Positions 56,458 to 64,000 of a stretch of 64,000 bases of DNA are shown piece by piece (positions within the stretch are counted from its first letter, which is position 1; every line of letters begins with the position of its first letter). The notes beneath the pieces were generated by a model, which had not been told where the DNA came from, ran no database searches, and saw only the letters and a program-made list of their open reading frames with translations. The stretch spans positions 3,247,625-3,311,624 of the forward strand of contig NZ_KI912105.1 of the NCBI RefSeq assembly GCF_000517065.1, given 5' to 3'. Position numbers and translations under genes: made by a program. The DNA is from Alkaliflexus imshenetskii DSM 15055 (GTDB lineage Bacteria > Bacteroidota > Bacteroidia > Bacteroidales > Marinilabiliaceae).

Positions 56458-56764
56458 GCGAATGGTTTCCCTGTTTATGGTATCAGTTTCAATGGTGTTC
56501 AAAGTTACGTTTTGTTTTGGGTTGATGGGTCGGTTTTGTTGAGGATATAAACGATTTGGACATTGATACATCCTGCCTGTTCAGCCCCTCGCATTCAATA
56601 CACAAAAATATAGCTTTTTGTTCAGTTGCACATCTATTATTTCGCCGAATGGAAAATATTGATGCTGAAAACCCATAAGGGATGCTTAAGATTTGATTTA
56701 AAAATTGTTATCTCAGTCATGGCTGAGATTCATCATTTTTTTCTGTTTTTTTAGATGTCATAGG
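56458..56764. other. Region upstream of the sigma factor gene
   Basis: No gene is seen apart from the possible 38-codon N-terminal extension of the sigma factor (56458-56571). The complement of 56603-56610 reads TATTTTTG and could be a -7 box for the sigma operon, but no -33 box is well placed. Confidence 0.35.
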
Positions 56765-56794
56765 TTGCTGATAAAGGTAAAATATATATCTTTG
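56765..56794 (+). promoter_or_regulatory. Promoter of the tRNA-Pro gene
   Basis: TTG at 56765-56767 and TATCTTTG at 56787-56794 are exactly 19 bp apart, a full match to the Bacteroidota consensus. The tRNA begins 28 bp downstream. Confidence 0.85.
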
Positions 56795-56821
56795 CACCGT
56801 CTTTAAAAAGGACAAAAAGTT

Positions 56822-56896
56822 CGGGATGTAGCTCAGTCCGGTTAGAGTACTCGTCTGGGGGGCGAGGGGTCGGAAGTTCGAATCTTCTCATCCCGA
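56822..56896 (+). tRNA. tRNA-Pro (anticodon GGG)
   Basis: The cloverleaf folds completely: acceptor CGGGATG/CATCCCG, D stem GCTC/GAGT, anticodon stem CTCGT/GCGAG with loop CTGGGGG (anticodon GGG), and T arm GGAAG-TTCGAAT-CTTCT. The discriminator is A and no CCA is encoded. It reads CCC/CCU proline codons. It lies at the border of a compositionally different stretch. Confidence 0.95.
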
Positions 56897-56919
56897 CAAA
56901 TCCAAGTTTAAAGAATATC

Positions 56920-56953
56920 AAAACCCTGCAAATCCTATGATTTGCAGGGTTTT
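56920..56953 (+). terminator. Terminator after tRNA-Pro
   Basis: A perfect 15-bp stem (AAAACCCTGCAAATC and its complement) with a CTAT loop, ending in TTTT. It follows the tRNA by 23 bp and could work on both strands. Confidence 0.9.
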
Positions 56954-56989
56954 CTGTTTTTTGTGATTTAATTCAAATTGATTTATTTA
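56941..56989. repeat. Direct repeat copy 1, beside tRNA-Pro
   Basis: The core TGTGATTTAATTC followed by AAATTGATTTATTTA (56962-56989) recurs at 63062-63095, where six bases (TGATTC) are inserted between the two parts. Weaker similarity, including GCAGG and a T-run, extends leftwards. Confidence 0.75.
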
Positions 56990-57529
56990 CTCGTTTTTGT
57001 TTTATTAAATATTGTCTTCGTGAATGCCTCGCATTTCAACAAAAATGAGAACCAGAAGGTGAACCAAATGATTGATTAATTTTAGTTCACCAGATTACTG
57101 CAAACCGCGTCAAATAAGAGGTTCGTCGAGTGAGGTTCAATTAGGTTTGGAATGATTTGGGTGTTTTTAGGTGAACCAAACGGTGTCCGTTCACCGAAAC
57201 GAATTCATTTAATCTCAAACACTCTAAATTTGAATGCTTCCATTCTACTAATTATCTCGTTACATCACATACTGCTGGGGAAACCCGGCTTTTTTTGTCA
57301 TTTATCGAACATGATTGGTTATTAGTCAAATCTGTTAAAGTTTTTAAGTTTTTTTGTTTAGTTTTAAAATGTGAAATTATAATGTGATTATCTATCTCTG
57401 AATTCATGGTTATACGTAATTGGTGGAGGTGGATTTTGGTGTTTATTGATAATATATATAGGAGTTACCAAATATATAGTTTGTGATCGGCTAACTGAAA
57501 TTTATTCTTTTTACTAATAATAGTGATTT
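56990..57529. other. AT-rich non-coding stretch at the start of the tRNA-adjacent region
   Basis: About 540 bp without a credible gene. It includes GGTGAACCAAA repeated at 57059 and 57171, and scattered short hairpins. It could be remnant sequence. Confidence 0.4.
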
Positions 57530-59305
57530 ATGAAAAAATTTACTTTCTTGTGTTTTCTATTTAACATCTGCTTCATTTTACAAAGCAATGCTCAATTTAC
57601 ACTACTAACAGATACTTTAAGAGGGTTGCGGAATGGTGGCATAACCTGTACCGATTTTGATTCTGATGGCGATTTGGATATACTTACCTTTGGGAATGAT
57701 ACTTTAGCTAATGTTTACTCCTCATTCTATAGGAATGACAATCTAGTCTTTAATGAATTTAAAATTGATGCTTTTCCTGATTTATACGATGGTGCTATTG
57801 ATTGGGCCGACTATGACAATAATGGAAAAATGGATTTGGCACTTATTGGCTGGTCTCCAGCAGATGGGGGTGTTATTAGTAAAATTCTGACATTCGATTC
57901 TGTTTTTGTAAACTCCAACATTGAGCTTCCAGGGATCAGTAGAGGCGCAATTGATTGGGGCGATTTTAATAATGATGGTTTATCAGATATCCTTATTGTG
58001 GGTCAAGATATTCATAGCAATTCAATTACAAAATTGTTCGAAAACAGAGACTCTATATTTTCAGAAATAGATATTTCATCAACAGTTACTGGTGTCTCGT
58101 TTGGTAGCGCCTCATGGATTGATTTCGATGGTGATGGACTATTAGATTTTTTAATTACCGGTGTTACAGGACAAGCGCCAGAAACAGGACCTCCAATTAC
58201 TCAATTATATAAAAATACAGGAGATGGTTTTACATTGGTTTTTGATTCATTATTTGAAGGATTATATTATAGCTCGATTGAATGGGGTGATGTCGATAAT
58301 GATGGTGATCCTGACCTTTTACTTACAGGGATAACCGCAGATAATCAGTTTTTTACAGGTTTATATCTCAATGATATTAATAATTTTCGTTTAATCGAAA
58401 CCTCCTTGCCAAATGTCGGTGAGGGCTTTGCTAAATTTGGTGATTATGATAACGATGGCTATTTGGATATTTTAATCTCAGGACGTGTTCAGGAATTAAA
58501 TGAATGTATTTTTAGAGTTTACGCAAACGACTCCCTGAAATTTGAACAAGTGTTTGAAGGACCTGGGGTTAGTCAATCTTCAGGCTGTTGGGCCGATTTT
58601 AATAATGATGGATTTTTGGATATAATTATTAATGGGCAAAAGAGTGATATGGGACTTATTGGAGCTATTTACTTGAATGATGGACACAATAAAAAAAGTA
58701 GTAATGCTTTTACGGCAAATGATGCTCCAACTGTTCCCACTAATTTAGCTGTAGAAATCAATGGCAATAAGGCAGTATTAAAATGGAATCCAAGTGAGGA
58801 CAATTCTACTTCAGCGAAATCATTATCCTATAACGTAAGCTTACTTAAAGAAGGACAAATTATTATACCCTCATTGAGTAACAATTATGGTGTTCGCTCA
58901 TTGGTTGAATTTGGTAATGCTGGTATGTTAACGTTTTTTAGAACCAGTCAACTTGCTCCGGGTAACTACAGTTGGTCAGTTCAATCAATCGACAATTCTT
59001 ACTTAGCATCATCATTTGCTCCCTTCGTTTCGTTTACAATTCAAGAACCACCCGTATCAATAATACCAACGAAACTTAAAAATCAAGATTTGGAGATTTA
59101 CCCTAATCCAGCAAGTACGATCTTGTATTTCAATTCTCCTTCAAGAATATTACAAATTAATATCTATAGTTTGAATGGCACGTTGATTTTTTCAAAGCAT
59201 AATATAGAAAATGAAATGAGTATTGAGCATCTTAAAAAGGGTATATATATTTTAAAAATCGACAGTGAAAATGGTTTTCATAATAAGAAACTGGTAGTTA
59301 ACTAA
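57530..59305 (+). CDS. Secreted FG-GAP/VCBS repeat protein with T9SS sorting domain
   Basis: A 591-residue protein with a signal peptide (MKKFTFLCFLFNICFILQSN). Seven calcium-loop-like repeats are visible (such as DFDSDGDLD, DYDNNGKMD, DFDGDGLLD, DVDNDGDPD and DYDNDGYLD), predicting a beta-propeller. A fibronectin-like stretch (NLAVEINGNKAVLKWNPSED) and a type A T9SS domain beginning EIYPNPAS and ending GIYILKIDSENGFHNKKLVV follow. It is probably a surface-attached binding protein. Codon use is more AT-rich than in the genes before the tRNA. The ligand is unknown. Confidence 0.88.
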   Translation: MKKFTFLCFLFNICFILQSNAQFTLLTDTLRGLRNGGITCTDFDSDGDLDILTFGNDTLANVYSSFYRNDNLVFNEFKIDAFPDLYDGAIDWADYDNNGKMDLALIGWSPADGGVISKILTFDSVFVNSNIELPGISRGAIDWGDFNNDGLSDILIVGQDIHSNSITKLFENRDSIFSEIDISSTVTGVSFGSASWIDFDGDGLLDFLITGVTGQAPETGPPITQLYKNTGDGFTLVFDSLFEGLYYSSIEWGDVDNDGDPDLLLTGITADNQFFTGLYLNDINNFRLIETSLPNVGEGFAKFGDYDNDGYLDILISGRVQELNECIFRVYANDSLKFEQVFEGPGVSQSSGCWADFNNDGFLDIIINGQKSDMGLIGAIYLNDGHNKKSSNAFTANDAPTVPTNLAVEINGNKAVLKWNPSEDNSTSAKSLSYNVSLLKEGQIIIPSLSNNYGVRSLVEFGNAGMLTFFRTSQLAPGNYSWSVQSIDNSYLASSFAPFVSFTIQEPPVSIIPTKLKNQDLEIYPNPASTILYFNSPSRILQINIYSLNGTLIFSKHNIENEMSIEHLKKGIYILKIDSENGFHNKKLVVN

Positions 59306-59312
59306 ATTTTAT

Positions 59313-59350
59313 AATCAAGGGTTGCTATAAAATTGCAATCCTTGATTTTT
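59313..59350 (+). terminator. Terminator after the FG-GAP gene
   Basis: AATCAAGGGTTGC and GCAATCCTTGATT pair over 13 bp with one wobble, followed by TTTT, 8 bp after the stop codon. Confidence 0.88.
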
Positions 59351-59825
59351 TCGAATGTTGATTATTCTCTTAAATATAAATGAAATACGTTCGCTAGTAT
59401 ATAGGAATATCAGCAGTCGCAACGCTCTGAGATAATTCCAGGTTGAACGACATCCCGTCAGGACTACAGCTGGCAACTATGGACTTTTTGTCGGTTTTTG
59501 ATGTTATAGGCAAGATCGCCTATGTTGCGATTAAGCTGTTTTTAACCTTTTCGGTTTAAGAGAAGAGTGGTATTTGTGTTTCAAATGTTGAAAACAAGCT
59601 ACTTTTGGGCTATAAACCCGTCGTCAAGGCAATACGATGTGGAACAGAAGAAAAACGGAGCAATGACACCCATTTTAAGTTTAAAAATAGTGAGCAATAA
59701 TTATCCATCCTGGAATCAATAAAACATAGCAGAGTTTAACTGAAAGCCAACTAAGAGTTAGCCGGAAGGCTTAAAACAAACAGGCAACACGATCAAATTT
59801 AAATTAAGTAAAATGGGATAAAGTC
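59351..59825. other. Long gene-free spacer before the aminopeptidase gene
   Basis: About 475 bp with no intact gene and several short palindromes, including AGGCAAGATCGCCT at 59509-59522 and the nested AACTAAGAGTT and AGCCGGAAGGCT near 59749-59772. It looks like recombined or decayed sequence, not identifiable as a known element. Confidence 0.4.
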
Positions 59826-60590
59826 ATGTCAATTAAACAAGAATTTGAATTTATTGGAATGCAAAAAGCCAGCGAAGCTGTTGCTTATACGTTGAAAGAA
59901 ATGACAAGATATGCTCAAGCTGGCATGACCACAAAAGAACTTGACAATTTTGGAGCTAGAATACTTTCTGAATTTGGTGCAAACTCGGCTCCTTTTTTAA
60001 CTTATGGATTCCCTGGTTATACTTGTATTAGTCTTAATAATGAATTTTGTCATGGAATTCCTTCTGACATGAGAGTTTTGAAAGAAGGTGATTTGGTTAA
60101 TATTGATGTTTCTGCGGAATTGAATGGATTTTGGGCGGACAATGGTGGTTCATTTGTTCTTGGTGAGGATATTAATCAACATCAGGAATTAGTAGATGCT
60201 TCCAAGCGCATATTAAAGTTAGCAATTGATAGAATTATAGGTGGAGTGCGAATTTCTGATATTGGGCACTTAATAGAAAACGAAGCAAGAAAGAGAGGAT
60301 TCAAAGTCATTAAGAATCTTTGTGGACATGGAATTGGCAGAAGTTTGCACGAACAACCTGATGAATTACTTAATTATAGAAATCAATTTGACCAAAGAAG
60401 ATTTAAGAAAAACAGTGTAGTAGCAATTGAAACATTTATCTCAACAACTTCAACCTATGCTGATACATTAAACGATGGATGGACAATGGTAGGGAACAAA
60501 GGAGGATTTATGGCTCAACATGAACATACTATAATTGTTACAGATGGATATCCGTTAATTTTAACTGAAATGAATGATATCTGGAATTGA
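59826..60590 (+). CDS. Type I methionine aminopeptidase, stand-alone copy
   Basis: A 254-residue type I MetAP, which removes initiator methionine. The metal ligands are in place: NIDVSAELNGFWADN (two Asp), GHGIGRSLHE (His), the Glu in VAIETFI and the C-terminal Glu in QHEHTIIV. It lacks an N-terminal zinc-finger extension. It stands alone in an AT-rich region, away from the ribosomal-protein/secY context where the housekeeping map gene usually lies. It may therefore be an extra, horizontally acquired copy (inference). Confidence 0.92.
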   Translation: MSIKQEFEFIGMQKASEAVAYTLKEMTRYAQAGMTTKELDNFGARILSEFGANSAPFLTYGFPGYTCISLNNEFCHGIPSDMRVLKEGDLVNIDVSAELNGFWADNGGSFVLGEDINQHQELVDASKRILKLAIDRIIGGVRISDIGHLIENEARKRGFKVIKNLCGHGIGRSLHEQPDELLNYRNQFDQRRFKKNSVVAIETFISTTSTYADTLNDGWTMVGNKGGFMAQHEHTIIVTDGYPLILTEMNDIWN

Positions 60591-60635
60591 TAAACAGAAT
60601 CTAGTCCGAACTATTAACACGCATTATATCCAATG

Positions 60636-60671
60636 GCGGGCGCAGTGATAGCTTGAAAGCGTCTGCCCCGC
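60636..60671. repeat. Bulged hairpin in the spacer after the aminopeptidase gene
   Basis: GCGGGCGCAG (60636-60645) pairs with CTGCCCCGC (60663-60671), leaving one extrahelical C. It is G/C-rich against an AT-rich background and is followed by CATCAG..TGTAACGG, a phrase partly repeated in the next spacer. Confidence 0.55.
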
Positions 60672-60860
60672 ATCAGTTTTTGTAACGGCAGAAAGTGATG
60701 ACGGCCAACAATCCCCAATTTCATATATGTGGTCGTTGCCAACAAGGCTAAGAAACATCCTACATGAAAGAAACTGACCTAAATCTTAAATAGCTAAGCC
60801 TCTTATTTAAGAAATTTGGCAAATAATTAAATAGGGTTTATCTTTATTTAAAATTTTACC

Positions 60861-61985
60861 ATGAGACAGTTTAAATCTGGACAATATATTAGTCAAGGTT
60901 ATTATAAAAGCTTCCAGCCGGAGTTTATTAACAGGCAGTTGCAAGTTGATAATATGGAAATATTGCAATTGTTAAGCCAAGCTGATAGAGAACTAGGACG
61001 ATTGGACATGTATTCAAAGTATATTCCTAATATCGAATTGTTTATCAGTATGCATGTTTTGAAGGAAGCGACACAGAGCAGCAAAATTGAAGGAACTCAG
61101 ACAAATATGGATGAAGCCCTTTTAGAGAAAGAAGACTTGCCATTAGATAAACGTGATGATTGGGAAGAGGTTCAGAACTACATAAAAGCAATGGAATGGG
61201 CTGTTGAGCACCTCGATAAACTTCCTTTTTCGTCACGATTAATAAGAGAAACTCATCGTGTGTTGCTTCAAGGTGTGCGAGGAGAAAAAAAACAACCCGG
61301 TGAATTTCGGATTAGTCAAAATTGGATTGGTGGGGCAACAATAAATGACGCAGTATTTATACCTCCAGTTCACAGTTCAGTACCTGACCTAATGAGTGAT
61401 ATTGAGAAATTTATTCACAACGAAGAATTTCATATACCTGAATTGCTTAAAATAGGGCTGGTTCATTACCAATTTGAGACAATTCACCCTTTTCTTGATG
61501 AAAATGGTAGAATAGGACGATTAGTAATTCCGCTTTATTTGGTTAGCAAAGGAATATTACAAAAACCTGTATTGTATTTGTCTGACTTTTTTGAACGAAA
61601 CAGACAATTATATTATGATAACTTAACAATCGTAAGAGAAAAAAATGATTTAGGACAATGGTATAAATTCTTTCTTGTTGGAGTGATTGAAACTGCTAAA
61701 GATGGAATTGTCACTTTTGACAATATACTACAGCTTCAAAAACAAATTGATATTGACATCCAATCTTTAGGAAGTAGAGCTTCAAAAGCAAAGAAAGTGA
61801 TAGACTACCTGTATAAACGCCCAATGATTACAGCGGATAAGGTTAGTAAGATAGCCTCGATTTCTATGCCATCATCGTACAAATTGATTTCAGATTTAGA
61901 GAAACTTAAGATATTGAAAGAAAAGACTGGAGGACAAAGAAGTAGAGTATATGTGTTTGATAATTATTTAAATTTGTTCAGATAA
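60861..61985 (+). CDS. Fic family protein with N-terminal inhibitory motif
   Basis: A 374-residue Fic-domain protein, probably an AMP-transferase acting on an unknown protein. The Fic motif is HPFLDENGRIGR from His209, where the usual Gly before Asn is Glu. The N-terminal inhibitory helix motif SSKIEG (73-78) matches the (S/T)xxxE(G/N) pattern, so its activity is expected to be self-restrained without a separate antitoxin. The C-terminus has a winged-helix-like part (MITADKVSKIASISMPSSYK). It is AT-rich and isolated between spacers with bulged hairpins. Confidence 0.92.
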   Translation: MRQFKSGQYISQGYYKSFQPEFINRQLQVDNMEILQLLSQADRELGRLDMYSKYIPNIELFISMHVLKEATQSSKIEGTQTNMDEALLEKEDLPLDKRDDWEEVQNYIKAMEWAVEHLDKLPFSSRLIRETHRVLLQGVRGEKKQPGEFRISQNWIGGATINDAVFIPPVHSSVPDLMSDIEKFIHNEEFHIPELLKIGLVHYQFETIHPFLDENGRIGRLVIPLYLVSKGILQKPVLYLSDFFERNRQLYYDNLTIVREKNDLGQWYKFFLVGVIETAKDGIVTFDNILQLQKQIDIDIQSLGSRASKAKKVIDYLYKRPMITADKVSKIASISMPSSYKLISDLEKLKILKEKTGGQRSRVYVFDNYLNLFR

Positions 61986-61986
61986 T

Positions 61987-62018
61987 GCCCCGTTGGCACA
62001 AGCAAAATAGCAAGGGGC
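61987..62018. repeat. Bulged hairpin immediately after the fic gene
   Basis: GCCCCGTTG (61987-61995) pairs with CAAGGGGC (62011-62018), leaving one unpaired G. It starts 1 bp after the fic stop. The phrase CCGCA..CTGTAACGG further along resembles the preceding spacer. Confidence 0.55.
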
Positions 62019-62149
62019 TGGGATTATGTTGTTATTCAACATGCTGCTCCGCACTGGCGACTGTAACGGTTGATAAAGACGCAACCCGCATTCCGCCTCT
62101 TGCCATATTCCTACATGTTTACGCACAGACTTTATAACAACAAAATCAC

Positions 62150-63019
62150 ATGGATTTAAAAGAATTACAGAGACATATTAACCAAGCGATGAACGAGCAG
62201 AACAATCGGCCTATTCCTGAATTCGAAGGATATTCACCTTTTGAGATGCACAAGATTCTGCATTTTACTTTCGCAGCCGAAAGTCCATTGAAATTACAAA
62301 AGCTATCCGACACAGATTATAAAAGAATCCCGATTCTCAACCAGATTAAGTACTTGACAGACCTGATTGATAAGAATGGTGATATAAAACTAACAAACAA
62401 AGGATTTCTGCCGACAAAAATGATTGCAGATCTTTATGAACAAGGATTCCTTAAAGATGCATATATCGATAAAGGGATTTCTAAATTATACAAAGAGACA
62501 GAGTCGATGACTGTAAATCTTACACGGATTTTGGTTGAACTTGCAGGATTAACTAAAAAGAGGTATGGAAAACTTAGTTTGACAAAATCAGCCCAAAAGC
62601 TTCTTGGGGATAATGAAGCGTTATTGCGACAAATATTTTTAACTTTTGCAAACAAGTTTAACTGGGCATATTATGATGGATATGGTGAGAACCAAATCGG
62701 ACAACTTGGATACGGTTTTTCTTTGATTCTGCTTTCAAAATATGGACAAACTAAACAACTTGATTCTTTTTACGCTGAGAAATATTTCAAAGCTTATCCA
62801 AAACTATTAGATTCGATTGAGCCAACTCGCGGAACTCTGGAAAATTATGCATCAAGGTGTTATTCAATTCGGATTTTTGACAGATTCTTGGATTATTTTG
62901 GGCTGGTCAGAATCGATGAGGATAAGAAGGGGCTTGATTCGACAAAATACATAACAAAGACAGATATATTTGACAAATTAATAAATGTACGACTACACAA
63001 CAAGGTATATGGCAAATAG
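62150..63019 (+). CDS. Uncharacterised 289-aa protein
   Basis: I do not recognise a named family. The protein is soluble and charged, with no signal peptide or membrane segment. It opens MDLKELQRHINQAMNEQNN and contains FEGYSPFEMHKILHFTF, a helical middle (SKLYKETESMTVNLTRIL), then WAYYDGYGENQIGQLGYGF and a C-terminal Asp/Lys-rich tail. It is AT-rich like its neighbours and follows the fic gene with 164 bp between. A second copy of the direct repeat lies just after it. Confidence 0.75.
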   Translation: MDLKELQRHINQAMNEQNNRPIPEFEGYSPFEMHKILHFTFAAESPLKLQKLSDTDYKRIPILNQIKYLTDLIDKNGDIKLTNKGFLPTKMIADLYEQGFLKDAYIDKGISKLYKETESMTVNLTRILVELAGLTKKRYGKLSLTKSAQKLLGDNEALLRQIFLTFANKFNWAYYDGYGENQIGQLGYGFSLILLSKYGQTKQLDSFYAEKYFKAYPKLLDSIEPTRGTLENYASRCYSIRIFDRFLDYFGLVRIDEDKKGLDSTKYITKTDIFDKLINVRLHNKVYGK

Positions 63020-63042
63020 GCGTGATGGTGCGTATCATGCGA

Positions 63043-63095
63043 TTGGCAGGTTTTTTTTTAATGTGATTTAATTCTGATTCAAATTGATTTATTTA
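63043..63095. repeat. Direct repeat copy 2, end of the AT-rich region
   Basis: TGTGATTTAATTC, then TGATTC, then AAATTGATTTATTTA (63062-63095) matches the copy at 56962-56989 apart from the six-base insert. The left flank GGCAGG plus T-run resembles the tRNA-Pro terminator end at the other copy. Confidence 0.75.
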
Positions 63096-63270
63096 AAGTG
63101 CGAAGCAGACACAATTAAAATTCATTTTTCACGTTAATGAATAAATGTTTAATGTAAAACCGTTTATTAAAGGTGTAAACATTTTGCCTGATTCGAAGGA
63201 ATGGATGTTCTTTTACCGCTATTGCTTCGCTTTTTTATTTGCCATAAATCTCTGAACCCAAAAAATCAAT

Positions 63271-63554
63271 ATGAGTAGATCTACAGTAATATTTTTTCAG
63301 TCGATAGTTGTGCTTATGGGCGTTATGGCAATTTATATTTTGATTCAGTATCCGTTGATTGAGGGAAGAATGCAAAATTTAGACCTATTAAGCATCTATT
63401 TAAATCCATTGGTTTTATACGGATATGCATCGTCCAGCGCCTTTTTTGTGGGGTTGTATCACGTATCAATCTGTTCATATATATTCAACAAGATAAATTG
63501 TTTACGCCAGACGGGCTGAAAGCGTTAAGAATTATAAGGTATTGTGCCTCTTAG
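63271..63554 (+). pseudogene. Truncated, frameshifted DUF2975 membrane protein gene
   Basis: The first 82 codons encode MSRSTVIFFQSIVVLMGVMA and two hydrophobic helices, as in DUF2975 proteins, then stop at 63517-63519. In another frame from 63495 the conserved DUF2975 continuation is readable (LFTPDGLKALRIIRYCA), so one base appears to be missing near 63492. The gene is then cut off near 63548 by the element that follows. Only the N-terminal half of a normal DUF2975 protein remains. Confidence 0.8.
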
Positions 63555-64000
63555 TACATGACAAAACAGTTAAATAATTGAAAATCAATTAAATAATAAT
63601 CTAAAGCATTTGGATAAAACCTTGATATTCAGTATATTACAGCTGATTACCACATCTTTTGTACTATACGTGAACACCAAGGTTGATAACAAATATAGCG
63701 AATTAATCCAACTGTTTAAAGAAACGACCGGATGGCATAAAGCACGGGTAAAGTGCACGATTTCAATTGTTTGTGCAATGTGCAAGTTGCAAACGGTTTC
63801 GTTCGTAAAGCTTGCGCAAGGATTTGAGGGACAGGCAACCTACGAATCGAGCCATCGACGGGTGCAACGATTTTTCGCCGAGTTTCTTATAGAGAGGCGT
63901 TTACTCGCCCGGCTGATATTTGCTCTTTTGCCCTCTAAACCGCCCTACCGCTTGAGCATGGACAGAACCAATTGGCAATTTGGGAGCTTGGATATCAACA
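63548..64000 (+). mobile_element. Left part of an IS4-type insertion sequence
   Basis: Directly after the interrupted DUF2975 gene the sequence changes to an IS-like leader (TTAGTACATGACAAAAC) and a transposase reading frame that runs off the window. The left boundary is estimated to about 10 bp from where DUF2975 homology ends. The right end, terminal repeat and target duplication are not visible. Confidence 0.7.
63670..64000 (+). CDS. IS4-family transposase (3' end outside window)
   Basis: A GTG start gives NTKVDNKYSELIQLFKETTG, then GWHKARVKCTISIVCAMCKL, a basic stretch (ATYESSHRRVQRFFAEF), and LSMDRTNWQFGSLDIN at the window edge. MDRTNW-type motifs carry the first catalytic Asp of IS4-type DDE transposases. 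The remaining catalytic residues lie beyond the window. The frame is open further upstream to 63574, so the start is not certain. Confidence 0.85.
   Translation, partial: MNTKVDNKYSELIQLFKETTGWHKARVKCTISIVCAMCKLQTVSFVKLAQGFEGQATYESSHRRVQRFFAEFLIERRLLARLIFALLPSKPPYRLSMDRTNWQFGSLDIN

Noticed and set aside
57059..57181. GGTGAACCAAA repeated in the region after tRNA-Pro
   Set aside because: Two copies of an 11-base phrase about 112 bp apart, with no other pattern. Too short to call a repeat element.
1..64000. CRISPR arrays, rRNA genes or other tRNAs
   Set aside because: No regularly spaced direct repeats of CRISPR type and no rRNA sequence were seen. Only the tRNA-Pro folds convincingly.

Overview
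The window looks like a chromosomal segment of an anaerobic or facultative member of the Bacteroidota, most likely Marinilabiliales/Bacteroidales-like. The evidence is gldF/gldG, type IX secretion C-terminal domains, FecR/ECF sigma/TonB-receptor signalling, 7TM-AraC and PqqD families typical of this phylum, and promoters of the TTG-n19-TAnnTTTG type. HydE/HydG and ferredoxin-dependent 2-oxoacid oxidoreductase genes point to a fermentative, hydrogen-handling lifestyle. This placement is inferred from gene content only.

Layout. 1-2.4 kb: the end of a secreted T9SS-type protein, then a compact minus-strand operon of a PqqD-like protein, a 79-aa peptide and an HprK-like kinase (a possible minimal peptide-modification system). 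2.5-10.4 kb: tsaD divergent from a large tamB-like gene, then exbB-exbD-tonB ending in a strong terminator. 11-22 kb: housekeeping and envelope genes (7TM-AraC regulator, pheT, surE, lpxB, gldF, gldG, dnaN). 22-30 kb: a secreted alpha/beta hydrolase, mnmA, an AlaX-like editing protein, a YfcE-type phosphoesterase, ppk1 and a SixA-like phosphatase. 30-40 kb: a sensor kinase with a periplasmic binding domain, hydG, an outer-membrane protein, a GH1 beta-glucosidase, pgl, zwf and hydE. 40.7-49.3 kb: a set of genes for oxidative fermentation of amino acids: ADP-forming acyl-CoA synthetase, ACT protein, phenylacetate-CoA ligase, aminotransferase and a four-subunit 2-oxoacid:ferredoxin oxidoreductase. 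49.4-51.6 kb: a peroxiredoxin/DUF134/zinc-ribbon/MBL operon behind a palindromic operator. 51.8-56.5 kb: TonB receptor, FecR, a small ORF and an ECF sigma factor. 56.8 kb: tRNA-Pro(GGG).

Downstream of the tRNA the character of the sequence changes. It becomes more AT-rich, genes stand alone with long spacers, and the cargo (FG-GAP protein, an isolated methionine aminopeptidase, a Fic protein, an unrecognised protein) looks accessory. A diverged direct repeat next to the tRNA (56941-56989) recurs at 63043-63095, bracketing this stretch. Beyond it lies a broken DUF2975 gene, interrupted by the left part of an IS4-type element that runs off the window.

How the parts fit: ExbB/ExbD/TonB can energise the TonB receptor controlled by FecR and the sigma factor. 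The aminotransferase, 2-oxoacid oxidoreductase and ADP-forming acyl-CoA synthetase form a route from amino acids to reduced ferredoxin and ATP, and a [FeFe] hydrogenase (maturases present, catalytic subunit not in the window) could reoxidise that ferredoxin. The candidates for something undescribed are the PqqD/peptide/kinase operon and the tRNA-adjacent island with its bulged hairpin spacers.
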